A DNA stretch of 64,000 nt, taken from NCBI RefSeq assembly GCF_009649845.1, contig NZ_WJIE01000002.1:62001-126000 (forward strand), in the 5' to 3' direction. Position numbers and translations under genes: made by a program. The stretch is from Polyangium spumosum (GTDB lineage: Bacteria; Myxococcota_A; Polyangia; Polyangiales; Polyangiaceae). Every line of letters starts with the position of its first letter. Position 1 is the stretch's first letter. Shown in pieces: positions 8,019 to 18,392 of the stretch. The notes below the pieces were generated by a model. The model saw only the letters and a program-made list of their open reading frames with translations. It was not told the DNA's origin and ran no database searches.

Positions 8019-9098
8019 TCAGCCCGGGCGAACCCCGGCGATGTTGCATCCGAGATCCGCCAGCGCGAAGACCGCGGCCCCGAACGCGCTCGCGCTGTCC
8101 GAGCTCGCGTTGCCTTGCAAGCTGCGCTTGTAGACGCCCTGCGCGATCGCCGCCAGGCGGAAAATGCCGAACGCCATGAAATAGGGCCAGTCGTCGATGG
8201 CGCCGCGGCCCGTGAGCTTGCAATACGCCTCGACCATGCCCTGCTCGTCCGGGATGCCGAGCGCCGCGAAATCCGCGCCGACGAGGCTGCCACGCCCAGG
8301 CAAAGCGAGGTGATACCCCATGCAGAGATACGCGAGGTCACTCACCGGGTGCCCGAGCGTGGAGAGCTCCCAGTCGATGATCGCGAGGGCGCGCGGCTCG
8401 TCCGCCGCGAAGATGACGTTGTCGATGCGGTAATCACCGTGCACGAGCGTGGTCTCGTCGTGCCGGGGGGTATTTCTGCCGAGGAACGCCATGAGCGCCT
8501 CCATCGCGGGCACGTCGCCAGTGCGGGAGGCCTCGTACTGGCGCGACCAGCGCTGGACCTGGCGCGGGATGAAGCCGCCGACCTTGCCATAATCGCCGAG
8601 GCCCGCGGCCACGTAATCGACGCGATGGAGCGCGGCGAGGGCGCGGACGAGGTCGTCGTAGAGGGCCCGGCGTTCGTCCGGGCCGCTCGTGCCGGGGAGC
8701 TGGGGGTCCCAGAAGATCCTGCCCGGGACGTGGCGCATCACGAAAAACGGCGTGCCGATGACGGCCGGATCCTCGCAGAGCGCGAGGGTCTCGGGCACGG
8801 GCACGTCGGAGCCGGCGAGCGCGCGCATGACCCGGTATTCACGCTCGACCGCGTGCGCCGAAGGCAAGAGCTCGCCCGGCGGCTTCTTGCGCAGGACGAG
8901 CTCGAGCTCGCCCTCCGGCCCCGAAAAGCCGACCCAGTACGTCGGGTTCGACTGGCCGCCCTGGAACTGGAGCGCGGTGACGGCGCCGCCGCCCCGACAA
9001 GCCTCGACGTTCGCCGCGAGCCAGCGCGCGAGCGAGGCTTCGTCGATGCGGTGGGCTTCACGCGGAGGGCGGGCGCTCTTCGGCGGCACGAGGGGCAT
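8019..9098 (-). CDS. APH/ACAD10-type phosphotransferase family protein
   Basis: The 359-residue protein belongs to the aminoglycoside-phosphotransferase-like kinase fold, in the subgroup related to the N-terminal part of ACAD10/11. It has FQGGQSNPTYWV near the N-terminus in place of a glycine loop, the lysines of LVLRKKPPGELL, then VPVPETLALCEDPAVIGTPFFVM, the catalytic HGDYRIDN and the metal-binding IDWELSTLGHPVSDLAYL. In ACAD10/11 this domain is thought to phosphorylate hydroxy-acyl-CoA. In bacteria the substrate is usually unknown, and resistance is unlikely. It lies 57 bp downstream of the glutathione S-transferase gene on the same strand, so the two probably share a transcript. Confidence 0.85.
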   Translation of the reverse strand: MPLVPPKSARPPREAHRIDEASLARWLAANVEACRGGGAVTALQFQGGQSNPTYWVGFSGPEGELELVLRKKPPGELLPSAHAVEREYRVMRALAGSDVPVPETLALCEDPAVIGTPFFVMRHVPGRIFWDPQLPGTSGPDERRALYDDLVRALAALHRVDYVAAGLGDYGKVGGFIPRQVQRWSRQYEASRTGDVPAMEALMAFLGRNTPRHDETTLVHGDYRIDNVIFAADEPRALAIIDWELSTLGHPVSDLAYLCMGYHLALPGRGSLVGADFAALGIPDEQGMVEAYCKLTGRGAIDDWPYFMAFGIFRLAAIAQGVYKRSLQGNASSDSASAFGAAVFALADLGCNIAGVRPG

Positions 9099-9155
9099 GG
9101 CGAGGGCGCTTATAACAAAAGGCCCCCGCCGCCGTCGATTGGAAAGAAACGGACC

Positions 9156-9812
9156 CTAGCTGCGGCTCCCGCCGGCCATCGCCTTCTGGAACGCCTCGCG
9201 GCTCTCCGCGAGGACACGCGCGAAGTGCGGGCGCTGGTTGATCATCTCGACGTACGTCGCGACCTGGGGCACGTCGGCGAACACGTCCGCGCCGAACACG
9301 CGGCGGGTGGCGAGCGAGATGAGCGGGACGTGCACCGCAGCCGCGCAGTCGGCGACCGTGAGCTCGGCGCCGGCGATGAACGGATCGAACTTCGCGAGCG
9401 TCTGGAGGGCCCGGATGCCCTTGGCGAGATCGGCCTGGATCGTGGCCTTCTCTTCGTTCGAGAGGGAGCCGCCCATGAACGCGGCGCGGTACGTGCGCCG
9501 CGCGACGAGCTCGACGTTGAGCTCGAAGACCTGGATGAGCTCGCGGACCTTGGCGCGGGCGAACGGGTCGCGCGGATAAAGCGGGCTCTCCGGATACGCG
9601 TCTTCGAGGTATTCACAGATCACCTGCGACTCGCAGAGCACGCCGTGCGGCGTCTCGAGGAAGGGCGCGCGGCCCATGGGGGTACGCGCCAAAAACGCGG
9701 GATCCTGGGAGGGCCAGCAGGTCGGGTCCTCCTCGTGGGGGATGCCCTTTTCGAGGAGGACGAGGCGGACCTTGTTGTGGTAGTTGCTGATGCGAAAACC
9801 GCAGAGTTTCAT
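9156..9812 (-). CDS. Glutathione S-transferase family protein
   Basis: ATG 9812 gives a normal GST length of 218 residues. The N-terminal thioredoxin-like domain starts KLCGFRISNYHNKVRLVLLEKGI, has P-(F)-LETPHGVL, and carries the glutathione gamma-glutamyl site motif ESQVICEYLED. The helical C-terminal domain includes F..GAELTVADCAAAVHV, the usual N-capping TVAD motif. The Ser/Asn in the first helix suggests a Ser- or Cys-type enzyme. It may act in detoxification or as an isomerase. It lies between the methyltransferase gene (92 bp upstream) and the phosphotransferase gene, all on the minus strand. Confidence 0.88.
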   Translation of the reverse strand: MKLCGFRISNYHNKVRLVLLEKGIPHEEDPTCWPSQDPAFLARTPMGRAPFLETPHGVLCESQVICEYLEDAYPESPLYPRDPFARAKVRELIQVFELNVELVARRTYRAAFMGGSLSNEEKATIQADLAKGIRALQTLAKFDPFIAGAELTVADCAAAVHVPLISLATRRVFGADVFADVPQVATYVEMINQRPHFARVLAESREAFQKAMAGGSRS

Positions 9813-9904
9813 GCGCGAACGTCCCCTTCCGGGTTGGTGGGCCGAGAGCCGCGGTGGGTATGATGGATCGGGTGGGGGAGCGTGGGAAGGGGCGACGGAG
9901 GCCC

Positions 9905-11568
<1,664 letters not shown>

Positions 11569-11572
<4 letters not shown>

Positions 11573-13923
11573 CGAGGCGCTCCCACGGGCTTGCGCATGT
11601 TGCAGCCGAGGCAAAGGCCCCGCGTACGATAGGTCGCGACGAGGCGCCGGTACGCGGCTCCATTCCAGATCTCCATCAACCCTCGGTGGTCGAGCGACCC
11701 GAACTCGCCGAGCGTACGCCGCTGCGCGTCCGGGGCGCAGCATGGGTCGAACCGGCCCTCCGCGCTCACCCACGCCTCCTGCCCCAGGAAGGGACAGGGC
11801 CCACCGGGCGCGAGGTCCTCGGGCGCAGATTCGGAGAGGAGGAAAATGTTCTCGAGCAGGAGGTGCTTGCCGCTCGGCAACGTCTTTGCGGACGCCACGG
11901 CGCGCGCCTCGAGCACGGCGGCATTCCAGCGTCGGATCGCCTCGGGGCTCCGCCGCATCGAGAGTCCCTCGATCTCCGGAAAATGCGCCCAGAGGTGGTG
12001 ACCCTTCACGCGATCCACGCCGAGCTCGATCGCGAGCCGCACGATATCGGCGAGCTCGTCGACGTTCGTCTCCAGGAACGTGAGCTGGAACGTGACGCGG
12101 CACCGATCGGTCGGGTTCGTCTGGGCGTGTGTATCCCGCACCTCGATGAACGTGCGCACGTCGCCGAGCATCTTCTCCCAGCGAGCGCCGATCATGACGC
12201 GCTCCTGCGTGGCCTTGGTGGCGCCGTTCCACGAGATCTTGACGTCCGACGTCACGGGCACGATCCGCTCCGCCCAGGCGCGGGCGCCGAGGCGCGGGAA
12301 CGTACCGTTCGTGGTGAGGTTCATCTTCACGCCGTACGTCCGGCACAAGTCGATGATGTCCTCGAAATGCTCGTAAAGGAGCGGCTCTCCCATCGTCGAG
12401 GGGATGATCTCGCGCAAGCCTCGCCCCGCGGCCTCTTCGACGACCTTGCGCAGGAGCTCGATCGGCATGACCCGGCGGGGCTTGCGGAGGAGCCGCCGTT
12501 TCTCCTGCTGCTGGCTGTGCGGCGAGTGCTCCTCGCACATCACGCATTGCAGGTTGCAGGTATCCGGGTTCGTGTCGAAGGTGATGCGCCACGGGCCCGC
12601 GAGCGGATCGAGCCGGGCCGTGTCCCTGCGCCCGAGGGCCTGCTCGTAAATGCCCTCGACAGCGCGGACGTGGGAGTCGATGTCCGGGACGCGGCCTATC
12701 GAATCTTGCACGTACCCCCGGCTGCCGAGGCGCCGCGCGAGGTCGGGCTCGTCCACGAAGCGCTGCATCTGCCTCGCGAGCGCCGCAGGGTCCCGATGCG
12801 TGAACAGGAGGCCATTGACCTCGTGATGGACGTACTCGGCCATTCCTCCGACGTCCGCCGTGATCACCGGGACACCCGCCGCGAGCGCCTCGTGGATGAC
12901 GAGCGGCGAATTCTCCACCCACACGCTCGGCACGACGATGGCGTCGACACGATCGAAGACGTCGCGCACCATGTCCTGGTTGCGATATTCGGGGAGCCAT
13001 TCGATGCGGTCCGGCGCGTCGCCGGGCAGGCTCCTGCCGAGCTCCCGCAGCGCGTCCGTGTCCTGCCCCCGAGGTCGCCCCCAGATCCGGAGGCGCGCAT
13101 CACCACGAACGGCGCCGAATGCGTCAATCAAATGGTGGATCCCCTTCGCCGGGATGTGGGTCCCGATGTACCCGAAGGTGAACGGCTCGCCATCTTCTCG
13201 ATGACGTCCGCCGAGCCGCCCGAGGTCGAACCCGTAATCGAGGTACGTGAGCTTTCGCGAGGGGATCCCGAAGTGATCACGATATCGATCATGGAGGTAC
13301 CGCGAGGGCGCGACGAAGACGTCCACGAGCTCGACCATTTCACGCACGTGACGCATGCGCCGCGACACCCAGCCCGTCCAGTAGGTGACGTCCTCGGCGC
13401 GCTCGTCCGGCGCGCCGGAGAAGTACCGCGCGTAGCAGCGCTCGGCGCATTTCCGGTCCTCCTGCCCGTCGCAGGCGGCCCAGAGGTTTCGTGGATCCTC
13501 GGGGTGCATTTGCATGAACTGGCCACGCGGGCACATGAGCCAGTAGTCGTGCAGCGTGTACACGATGGGGATCTGCCGCGTGGCCGGCACGACGAGGAGC
13601 GAGGTCGAGAGGTGATTGAGGTGGCCGACGTGGACCACGTCGGGGCGGATTTCGTCGCACAGCTCGGCGAACCGCTGATCCACCTCGACGTGCCTGTAAC
13701 GATCGCGGCTCCGCGGCACGTTGACGACGTGCAGGTCGACGCGCGGATCGGCGGCGTCTCGCTCGCGCCTGAGCGCGAAATCGGGCGCGAACGAGTCCTC
13801 TTCGCGCGTGAAGACGTGCACCTCGTGGCGCTCGGCGAGCGCGTGACAGAGGGTCTGCGTGTAGACCTCCGAGCCGGCGTTGTACCGCATCGGATAACCG
13901 TGAATGACCTGCACGATCCTCAT
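11569..13923 (-). CDS. Glycosyltransferase (GT4-like) fused to a radical SAM/SPASM-like domain
   Basis: The 784 residues carry two enzymes. Residues 1 to about 415 are a GT-B glycosyltransferase: MRIVQVIHGYPMRYNAGSEVY, PDVVHVGHLNHLS, FGYIGTHIPAKGIHHLIDAF, and the nucleotide-sugar end motif HEALAAGVPVITADVGGM. Residues about 430-784 are a radical SAM domain with the cluster motif CNLQCVMC (Cys456, Cys460, Cys463), then a GE motif in STMGEPLLYEHFEDI, TNGTFP, and a C-terminal set of cysteines (GGPCPFLG, FDPCCAP, GLCLGC) like a SPASM region that binds a further cluster. The gene overlaps its neighbours by 4 bp on both sides. A fused transferase and radical enzyme suggests glycosylation linked to a radical modification of the same target. 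The target is unknown. Confidence 0.88.
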
Positions 13924-14822
13924 GGCTCGCTCCCCTGTCGAACGTCGTTCATCATTCGCTCGATCCCCTCGCGGATCCCGATGTGCGGCGCCCAGCCGAG
14001 GAGCGCCGCTGCCCGTCCGGGGTCCCCGACGAACCTCTGCACGTCATACGTCCGCGGCGGGGCCTCGACGATGGACGCGGATGTCCCGGCCTGCTCGACG
14101 CAAAGCCGCGCGAGTTCCATGAGCGTCGTCGGGATGCCGGTGAGCAGATGGATGGGCGGCAGCTCGGCGCCCCGCGAGAGGAGCTCGATCATCGCCGCGA
14201 GGCCGAGCGTGGTGTCGTCGATGTGGGTGAAGTCGAAGGTATGGTCGGGGCCGTCCACGCGCAGCGGCCGTCCCGACAGCGCGCTGGACACGAAAGCGGG
14301 CACGACCCGATCGGCGTGATCGTTCGTCCCGCCATACACGTTGGACAGACGTACGACCGCGGTCGAGAGCCCGTCCTTTCGGGCGCCGAGGGTCCTCTCT
14401 TCGCCTTCCACCTTGGATCGACCATACACGTTGACGGGCGCGAGGGGCGCGTCTTCGCGCACGGGCAGCGCCGTAGGTTCGCCGTAGACTTCGCGGCTGC
14501 TCGCAAAGAGCACCCAGGGTTTGCGCGGACAATCACGGGCGACGTCGAGGAGGAGCTGCGTCCCGACGACGTTCGTGGACCAGCAGAGATCGGGGTTGTG
14601 TTCCGCGTGGATGACGCGGGAGACGGCGGCGAGGTGGACGACGCCGGCGCAGTCGCGCAGGGCGGCCTTCAAATCGGCGCGATTTCGCACGTCACCGCGG
14701 CCGCGCCCCTCGGGCGCGCGTAGATCGAGGGGGACGATATCGTGGCCCTTTCGCGCGAGGAGACGCGAAAGCGCCCGGCCGACGAGCCCTTCCGATCCCG
14801 TGATGAGGATTCGAACGGTCAT
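13920..14822 (-). CDS. NAD(P)-dependent sugar epimerase/dehydratase (extended SDR)
   Basis: ATG 14822 gives MTVRILITGSEGLVGRAL, with the glycine-rich GxxGxxG nucleotide site at residues about 8-14. The catalytic motif YGRSK (Tyr-x3-Lys) and SSREVYGE are present, and the length of about 300 residues suits UDP-glucose 4-epimerase or dTDP-sugar dehydratase/epimerase relatives. Its stop overlaps the glycosyltransferase-radical SAM start by 4 bp, so it probably supplies or modifies the nucleotide sugar for that enzyme. An intrinsic terminator lies just upstream, between it and the 57-residue gene. Confidence 0.88.
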   Translation of the reverse strand: MTVRILITGSEGLVGRALSRLLARKGHDIVPLDLRAPEGRGRGDVRNRADLKAALRDCAGVVHLAAVSRVIHAEHNPDLCWSTNVVGTQLLLDVARDCPRKPWVLFASSREVYGEPTALPVREDAPLAPVNVYGRSKVEGEERTLGARKDGLSTAVVRLSNVYGGTNDHADRVVPAFVSSALSGRPLRVDGPDHTFDFTHIDDTTLGLAAMIELLSRGAELPPIHLLTGIPTTLMELARLCVEQAGTSASIVEAPPRTYDVQRFVGDPGRAAALLGWAPHIGIREGIERMMNDVRQGSEP

Positions 14823-14835
14823 GGTTTCTCCGGGC

Positions 14836-14891
14836 AAAAAGGGGCCGTGCCCCCGCCGCGCGCGAATGCGAGGTGCGGCGGGGGTACGGCC
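14836..14891 (-). terminator. Intrinsic terminator or attenuator upstream of the epimerase operon
   Basis: A 17-bp inverted repeat (14843-14859 against 14875-14891, one mismatch) with a 15-nt loop is followed on the minus strand by CCCTTTTT. It starts about 24 bp after the stop of the 57-residue gene and ends about 14 bp before the epimerase ATG. It can end the small gene's transcript, or act as an attenuator controlling read-through into the three-gene operon. Confidence 0.8.
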
Positions 14892-14914
14892 GGGTTATCG
14901 ATAAACCGAACGGC

Positions 14915-15088
14915 CTATTTGGCCTTCGGTTTGCCCGGATCCGGAGCTTGGGCCTCACGCGCCTGACGCGCAGCCAGCTCGGCCTGCTCGCTCGTCAAAC
15001 CACGTGATTGGTAGTACTCCGGCTGTTTCTCGTCCAACTGCCGAGAGTGGTTGTCCAGAGCGTGCTTCTCCATCGTCTTTCCTTTCAT
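14915..15088 (-). CDS. 57-residue small protein upstream of the glycosyltransferase-radical SAM operon
   Basis: This short gene starts at ATG 15088 with a strong Shine-Dalgarno sequence (AGGAG, 6 nt before the ATG). A second ATG at codon 6 also has a plausible ribosome site. The protein starts MKGKTMEKHALDNHSRQLDE, has PEYYQSRGL in the middle, then an Ala/Gln/Glu helix and a Pro/Lys tail. It has no cysteine, signal peptide or membrane segment. DNHSRQ..E..PEYYQSRG faintly recalls small bacterial proteins with a D..N.QLN...YY.SRG pattern. The strong ribosome site and the terminator directly after it make it a real gene. Precursor peptide, regulator or stray housekeeping protein are all possible. 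Confidence 0.7.
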   Translation of the reverse strand: MKGKTMEKHALDNHSRQLDEKQPEYYQSRGLTSEQAELAARQAREAQAPDPGKPKAK

Positions 15089-15364
15089 CTTGAGCTCCTA
15101 TGTCGTTGCTCAGCCGTACGGACGTCTCGGAGACCCTGGAGCTGGGCGCACATCCCGCGATGTGCAGACGAGGTATTGCTGAGGGGTCGGTGGATGACTT
15201 CTCCAGCATCGGTACCATTCACCCGGTCCTACGACTCCGGTTGGCATGACCCACTGACATGAAGAGTGGTAGCGATGCACCCACAGAATTGCACCCAGCC
15301 AACGCCACCGTCAAGATCAAAGTTGCCTTTTCGGTGCACAGGCTCCGTAGTAGACTCCGCCCCG

Positions 15365-16354
15365 ATGGTATTCCTCATCCTCGGCGACGCCAACGCCGAC
15401 CTCAGCGGCACGCTCACGCGTTTCCCGCACGAGGGTGACGACGCGCCGATGACCTCCCTCGCCTTTTCGAGCGGCGGCTCGGGCGCGAACGTGGCTACGG
15501 CGCTCGCCAAGCTCGGCGCGCGCGCTCGGCTCGTCACCGCCGTCGGTCGAGATCCCGGGGCCGACGTCGCGCTCGAGGCCGCACGGCGAGCCGGCGTGGA
15601 CCTCTCGTTCGTCCAGACGCACCCCACGCTCCCCACCGGGCACTGCTTCGTGGCCATTTCTCCCGGCGGCGAACGGACGTTCATGAGCTTTCGTGGCGCT
15701 AATGCCGCGCTCTCGTGCTCCGACGGTTCGGCCGTGTGGAAGGACGTGAAGCACCTGCACGTGGCCGGGCATGCGCTCCTCGAAGGTGCGCAGCGAGACG
15801 CGACGCTCGAGATGATGGAAGAGGCCAGCCGCCGCGCGATCCCCATTTCGCTCGATATTTGCCTGCCGCTCGTCCGCGCCTGGCCCGCGGAGGTCTTCGC
15901 GCTCGCCCCGCGGATTTTGGTGCTCTTCGGCAACAAACGCGAGCTCGGCGCGCTCGCTCCGCCGGGGCGCGAGGCCTGCGAGGCCGCCATCGCGGCGCTC
16001 GCCCTCGCCGGAGCGCCGCTCGTCGTGGGCAAGCTCGGCGCCGAGGGCGCCGTGGTGGCGGAAGGGTCCGGACGAACGTTTTTGCCTGCATGTCCCGCCG
16101 AGGTGCGGGATACGACGGGCGCCGGCGACGGGTTTGTTGCGGCATTTATCTATGCAATTCGCCGCGGCGCCTCGCCCGCCCATGCAGCCATGCTGGGCAA
16201 CGCCGCGGGCGCGCTCGTCGTGAGCCGGCCCGGCGCGGCGGCCTCGCTGCCGGGGCGGGAGGAGCTCGCGCAGGCGCTCTCCGCGCAGGGCGCGTCCGAG
16301 CTCGCTTTTCAATTGTTCATGAAGGACACACCACACCTCGGGAGAGAGACATGA
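15365..16354 (+). CDS. PfkB-family carbohydrate kinase
   Basis: ATG 15365 gives MVFLILGDANADLSGTL, a typical PfkB beginning, and a length of 329 residues. The first signature GGSGANVATALAKLGARARLVTAVG and the second signature DTTGAGDGFVAAF, with the catalytic base Asp255, are both intact. The enzyme phosphorylates a sugar or nucleoside; members include ribokinase, fructokinase and KDG kinase, and the substrate cannot be read from the sequence. Its stop overlaps the start of the BtpA/SgcQ-like gene (ATGA), so the two are translationally coupled, and together with the next gene they look like a small carbohydrate pathway. An early in-frame ATG would add about 33 residues of poor quality, so I chose the later start. 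Confidence 0.9.
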   Translation: MVFLILGDANADLSGTLTRFPHEGDDAPMTSLAFSSGGSGANVATALAKLGARARLVTAVGRDPGADVALEAARRAGVDLSFVQTHPTLPTGHCFVAISPGGERTFMSFRGANAALSCSDGSAVWKDVKHLHVAGHALLEGAQRDATLEMMEEASRRAIPISLDICLPLVRAWPAEVFALAPRILVLFGNKRELGALAPPGREACEAAIAALALAGAPLVVGKLGAEGAVVAEGSGRTFLPACPAEVRDTTGAGDGFVAAFIYAIRRGASPAHAAMLGNAAGALVVSRPGAAASLPGREELAQALSAQGASELAFQLFMKDTPHLGRET

Positions 16355-17202
16355 CGCCTCCGTGGAAAGCGCGCCTCGACGCGCTCAAGCTCCAGGATCT
16401 CGGGGACCTCTTCGGCACGAAGAAGCCCGTCCTCGGGATGGTGCATTGCTGGCCGCTGCCCGGCGCGCCGGGATATTCGGGCTACGGGATGGACGTGATC
16501 CTCGAGAACGCGATCCGCGACGCCCGCGCGCTCGCGGAGGGCGGCGTGGACGGGCTCATCGTCGAGAACATGTGGGACATCCCTTTCCGCGCAGGGAGCC
16601 ACGTCGCCCCCGAGAGCATCGCGGCGCACGCGGTCGTGGCGCGGGCCGTCGGGCAAACCGTGCCCTTGCCGCTCGGCATCAACCTGGTGCACAACGGCGG
16701 CGTCGCGCTGCTCGGCATCGCGATCGCCGCAGGCGCGAAGTTTGTCCGGGTATGCATGCTCGCGGGCGCGGGCGTCTGGGAGTCGGGCACGATCGACGAG
16801 GGGTGCGCGGCGGAGCTCTTGCGACGACGAAAGGATCTCGGCGCCGAGCACATCAAGCTCTTCGCCGACGTCGACAAGAAACATTCGGTGCGTTTCCCGG
16901 GGATCGATCTCGCGACGCACATCGAATGGACGCGCTTCTCGGGGGCCGACGCGCTCATCGTGTCGGGGAAAATGACGGGGGACGCGCCGGATCTCGCGAA
17001 GGTGCGGGAGGCCAAGGCGCTCGCCGGCGATTCGCCCGTGCTCATCGGCAGCGGCGCGACCGAGGAGAACGTCACCGCATTCCTCGGCGCGGCCGACGGG
17101 GTGATCGTGGGGTCGAGCATCAAAGAGGGCGGGCGCATCGAGGAGCCCGTCGACGTCGAGCGGGTGCGGAGGTTCGTCCGGGCCGCGCGGGCGGCGGGCT
17201 GA
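16351..17202 (+). CDS. BtpA/SgcQ family protein (TIM-barrel)
   Basis: The 283-residue protein matches the BtpA/SgcQ family: KKPVLGMVHCWPLPGAPGYSG at the N-terminus, then GGVDGLIVENM, GINLVHNGG, AKFVRVCMLAGAGVWESG, HIKLFADVDKKHSV, ADALIVSGKMTG and SPVLIGSGATEENV. BtpA was named for a role in photosystem I stability in cyanobacteria, whereas SgcQ lies in a sugar phosphotransferase operon of E. coli. The fold is a phosphate-binding TIM barrel, so a role as a sugar-phosphate enzyme is likely. It overlaps the PfkB gene by 4 bp, which suggests that the kinase product is its substrate. The exact reaction is unknown to me. Confidence 0.88.
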   Translation: MTPPWKARLDALKLQDLGDLFGTKKPVLGMVHCWPLPGAPGYSGYGMDVILENAIRDARALAEGGVDGLIVENMWDIPFRAGSHVAPESIAAHAVVARAVGQTVPLPLGINLVHNGGVALLGIAIAAGAKFVRVCMLAGAGVWESGTIDEGCAAELLRRRKDLGAEHIKLFADVDKKHSVRFPGIDLATHIEWTRFSGADALIVSGKMTGDAPDLAKVREAKALAGDSPVLIGSGATEENVTAFLGAADGVIVGSSIKEGGRIEEPVDVERVRRFVRAARAAG

Positions 17203-17294
17203 CGAGCAAGCTCGAGCGAAGGGAACAGGCCCCGCGCGGCACGGGCTCTGCAGGCGAATCTCGCGGGCAAAAGCGCCCGGACGAGGGGGACGCG

Positions 17295-17672
17295 ATGAGC
17301 AAGCCGGCAGGGTGCAAGCGGTGGTCGGTCGCGGAGGGGCATGTCGCGAAGCGGGCGGACGGCGCGGAGCCCGACGGCGCGAACGACGTGCTCTGGCTGC
17401 TCAATGCCTCCACGCACGAGGCGCACGTGGAGATCATGGTGTACTTCGAGCATCGCGCGCCAGCCGGGCCCTACCGCCTGACGCTCCTGCCCGAACGGAG
17501 CCGGCGCGTCCGCTGGCAGGACCTCGAGGGCCCGGAGCCCTTGCCGATCGGAACGGACTTCGCGAGCGTGATCGAGTCGGACGTGCCGATCGTCGTGCAA
17601 TACACGCGCGTCGGCGCGGGCGGCGGGGGCGCGATGACGACGATCGCGCACTCCGAGCGCTGCGGCATGTGA
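17295..17672 (+). CDS. ASRT-family protein (Anabaena sensory rhodopsin transducer-like)
   Basis: The 125-residue protein matches the ASRT family along its length: KRWSVAEGHV, LWLLNASTHEAHVEIMVYFEHR, PAGPYRLTLLPERSRRVRWQDL, PIGTDFASVIESDVPIVVQYTRV and MTTIAHS. The name comes from the soluble partner of the Anabaena sensory rhodopsin, but the wider family is common in bacteria without rhodopsin and has been proposed to bind small molecules such as sugars. The position after a PfkB kinase and a BtpA/SgcQ protein, 92 bp downstream, fits a carbohydrate role, not phototransduction. No rhodopsin gene is present in the window. Confidence 0.88.
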   Translation: MSKPAGCKRWSVAEGHVAKRADGAEPDGANDVLWLLNASTHEAHVEIMVYFEHRAPAGPYRLTLLPERSRRVRWQDLEGPEPLPIGTDFASVIESDVPIVVQYTRVGAGGGGAMTTIAHSERCGM

Positions 17673-17680
17673 TCGGGGCG

Positions 17681-18124
17681 TCAGAACGGGGCGCAATTCG
17701 GATAGAGACGGTTCATCGAGGTGGCGCTGCATAACGCGATGATATCGGGCTGCGTGAGCCCGGTTTGTCGCGTGGCGCGCTCGTAACACTCGATCGGTGC
17801 CAGCGAGTCGGTGCAGCGGCAGAGCTCTATCGCCTGCACCGAGAGCACGAGCCCGGCCGTCGCCCGCTCGTAGCAGTCGATCGGCGCGTACGACATCGCG
17901 CCCAGGCACAGGCGATAGGCGTCGTGCTGCGTGAGCATCGTGCGGTCGAGCGCTTGCTCGTAGCAGCCGAGGGCGGGGTGAGGATCCTCGACCTGGACCG
18001 GCAAGAGCGCCACGTTCTGGAGACGGGCGCCCGCGGGTTCTCGTGAAACATCGGGCGCGTCGCGCTCGCAGGCGGCGAGCGAGGCGACGAGCGCAGCCCA
18101 CAAAAAGGCTCTCCTCGTGCTCAT
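17681..18124 (-). CDS. Small Cys-rich repeat lipoprotein, 147 aa
   Basis: ATG 18124 gives a type II signal peptide: MSTRRAFLWAALVA and the lipobox SLAAC. The mature part has three similar segments of about 25 to 30 residues, each with a C-Y-E start and a second Cys about 20 residues later: LGCYEQALDRT..YRLCLG, IDCYERATAGL..IELCRC and IECYERATRQT..IALCSA. The pattern resembles short helical pairs closed by a disulfide. It is convergent with the ASRT gene (8 bp between stops). It is probably a periplasmic or surface protein of myxobacterial type; function not recognised. Confidence 0.7.
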   Translation of the reverse strand: MSTRRAFLWAALVASLAACERDAPDVSREPAGARLQNVALLPVQVEDPHPALGCYEQALDRTMLTQHDAYRLCLGAMSYAPIDCYERATAGLVLSVQAIELCRCTDSLAPIECYERATRQTGLTQPDIIALCSATSMNRLYPNCAPF

Positions 18125-18392
18125 GTCCGTCCACGCATGCAATGGTCGGGCGAGACCACGGGCGGAAGGCGCGCAGACGGGCCGATGCGAAGTCGGGTTC
18201 GCGCTTTCACCGGACGGAGCACGAAAAAGCGAGCGATAAAAGACGACGGGCCCTTGACACGATTGCCCTTCGTGCGCCATGTACGGCCTCGCTGCAAAGC
18301 CGGAAGATCGACATGAACTACAAAACGGCAGCGCAGTACACAAACGCTTGTTTTTGACGCTTCGATTACTTCGTTAACGAACGAGGCCGCGG

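Noticed and set aside
14915-15088. Firm claim that the 57-residue protein is a RiPP precursor
   Set aside because: It has no Cys core, no clear leader/core boundary, and a terminator separates it from the enzyme genes. Kept only as a possibility.
18254-18283. TTGACA box as a sigma-70 promoter for the squalene synthase fusion gene
   Set aside because: There is no convincing -10 at 16-18 bp; the best candidate is CATGTA. Too weak to annotate.
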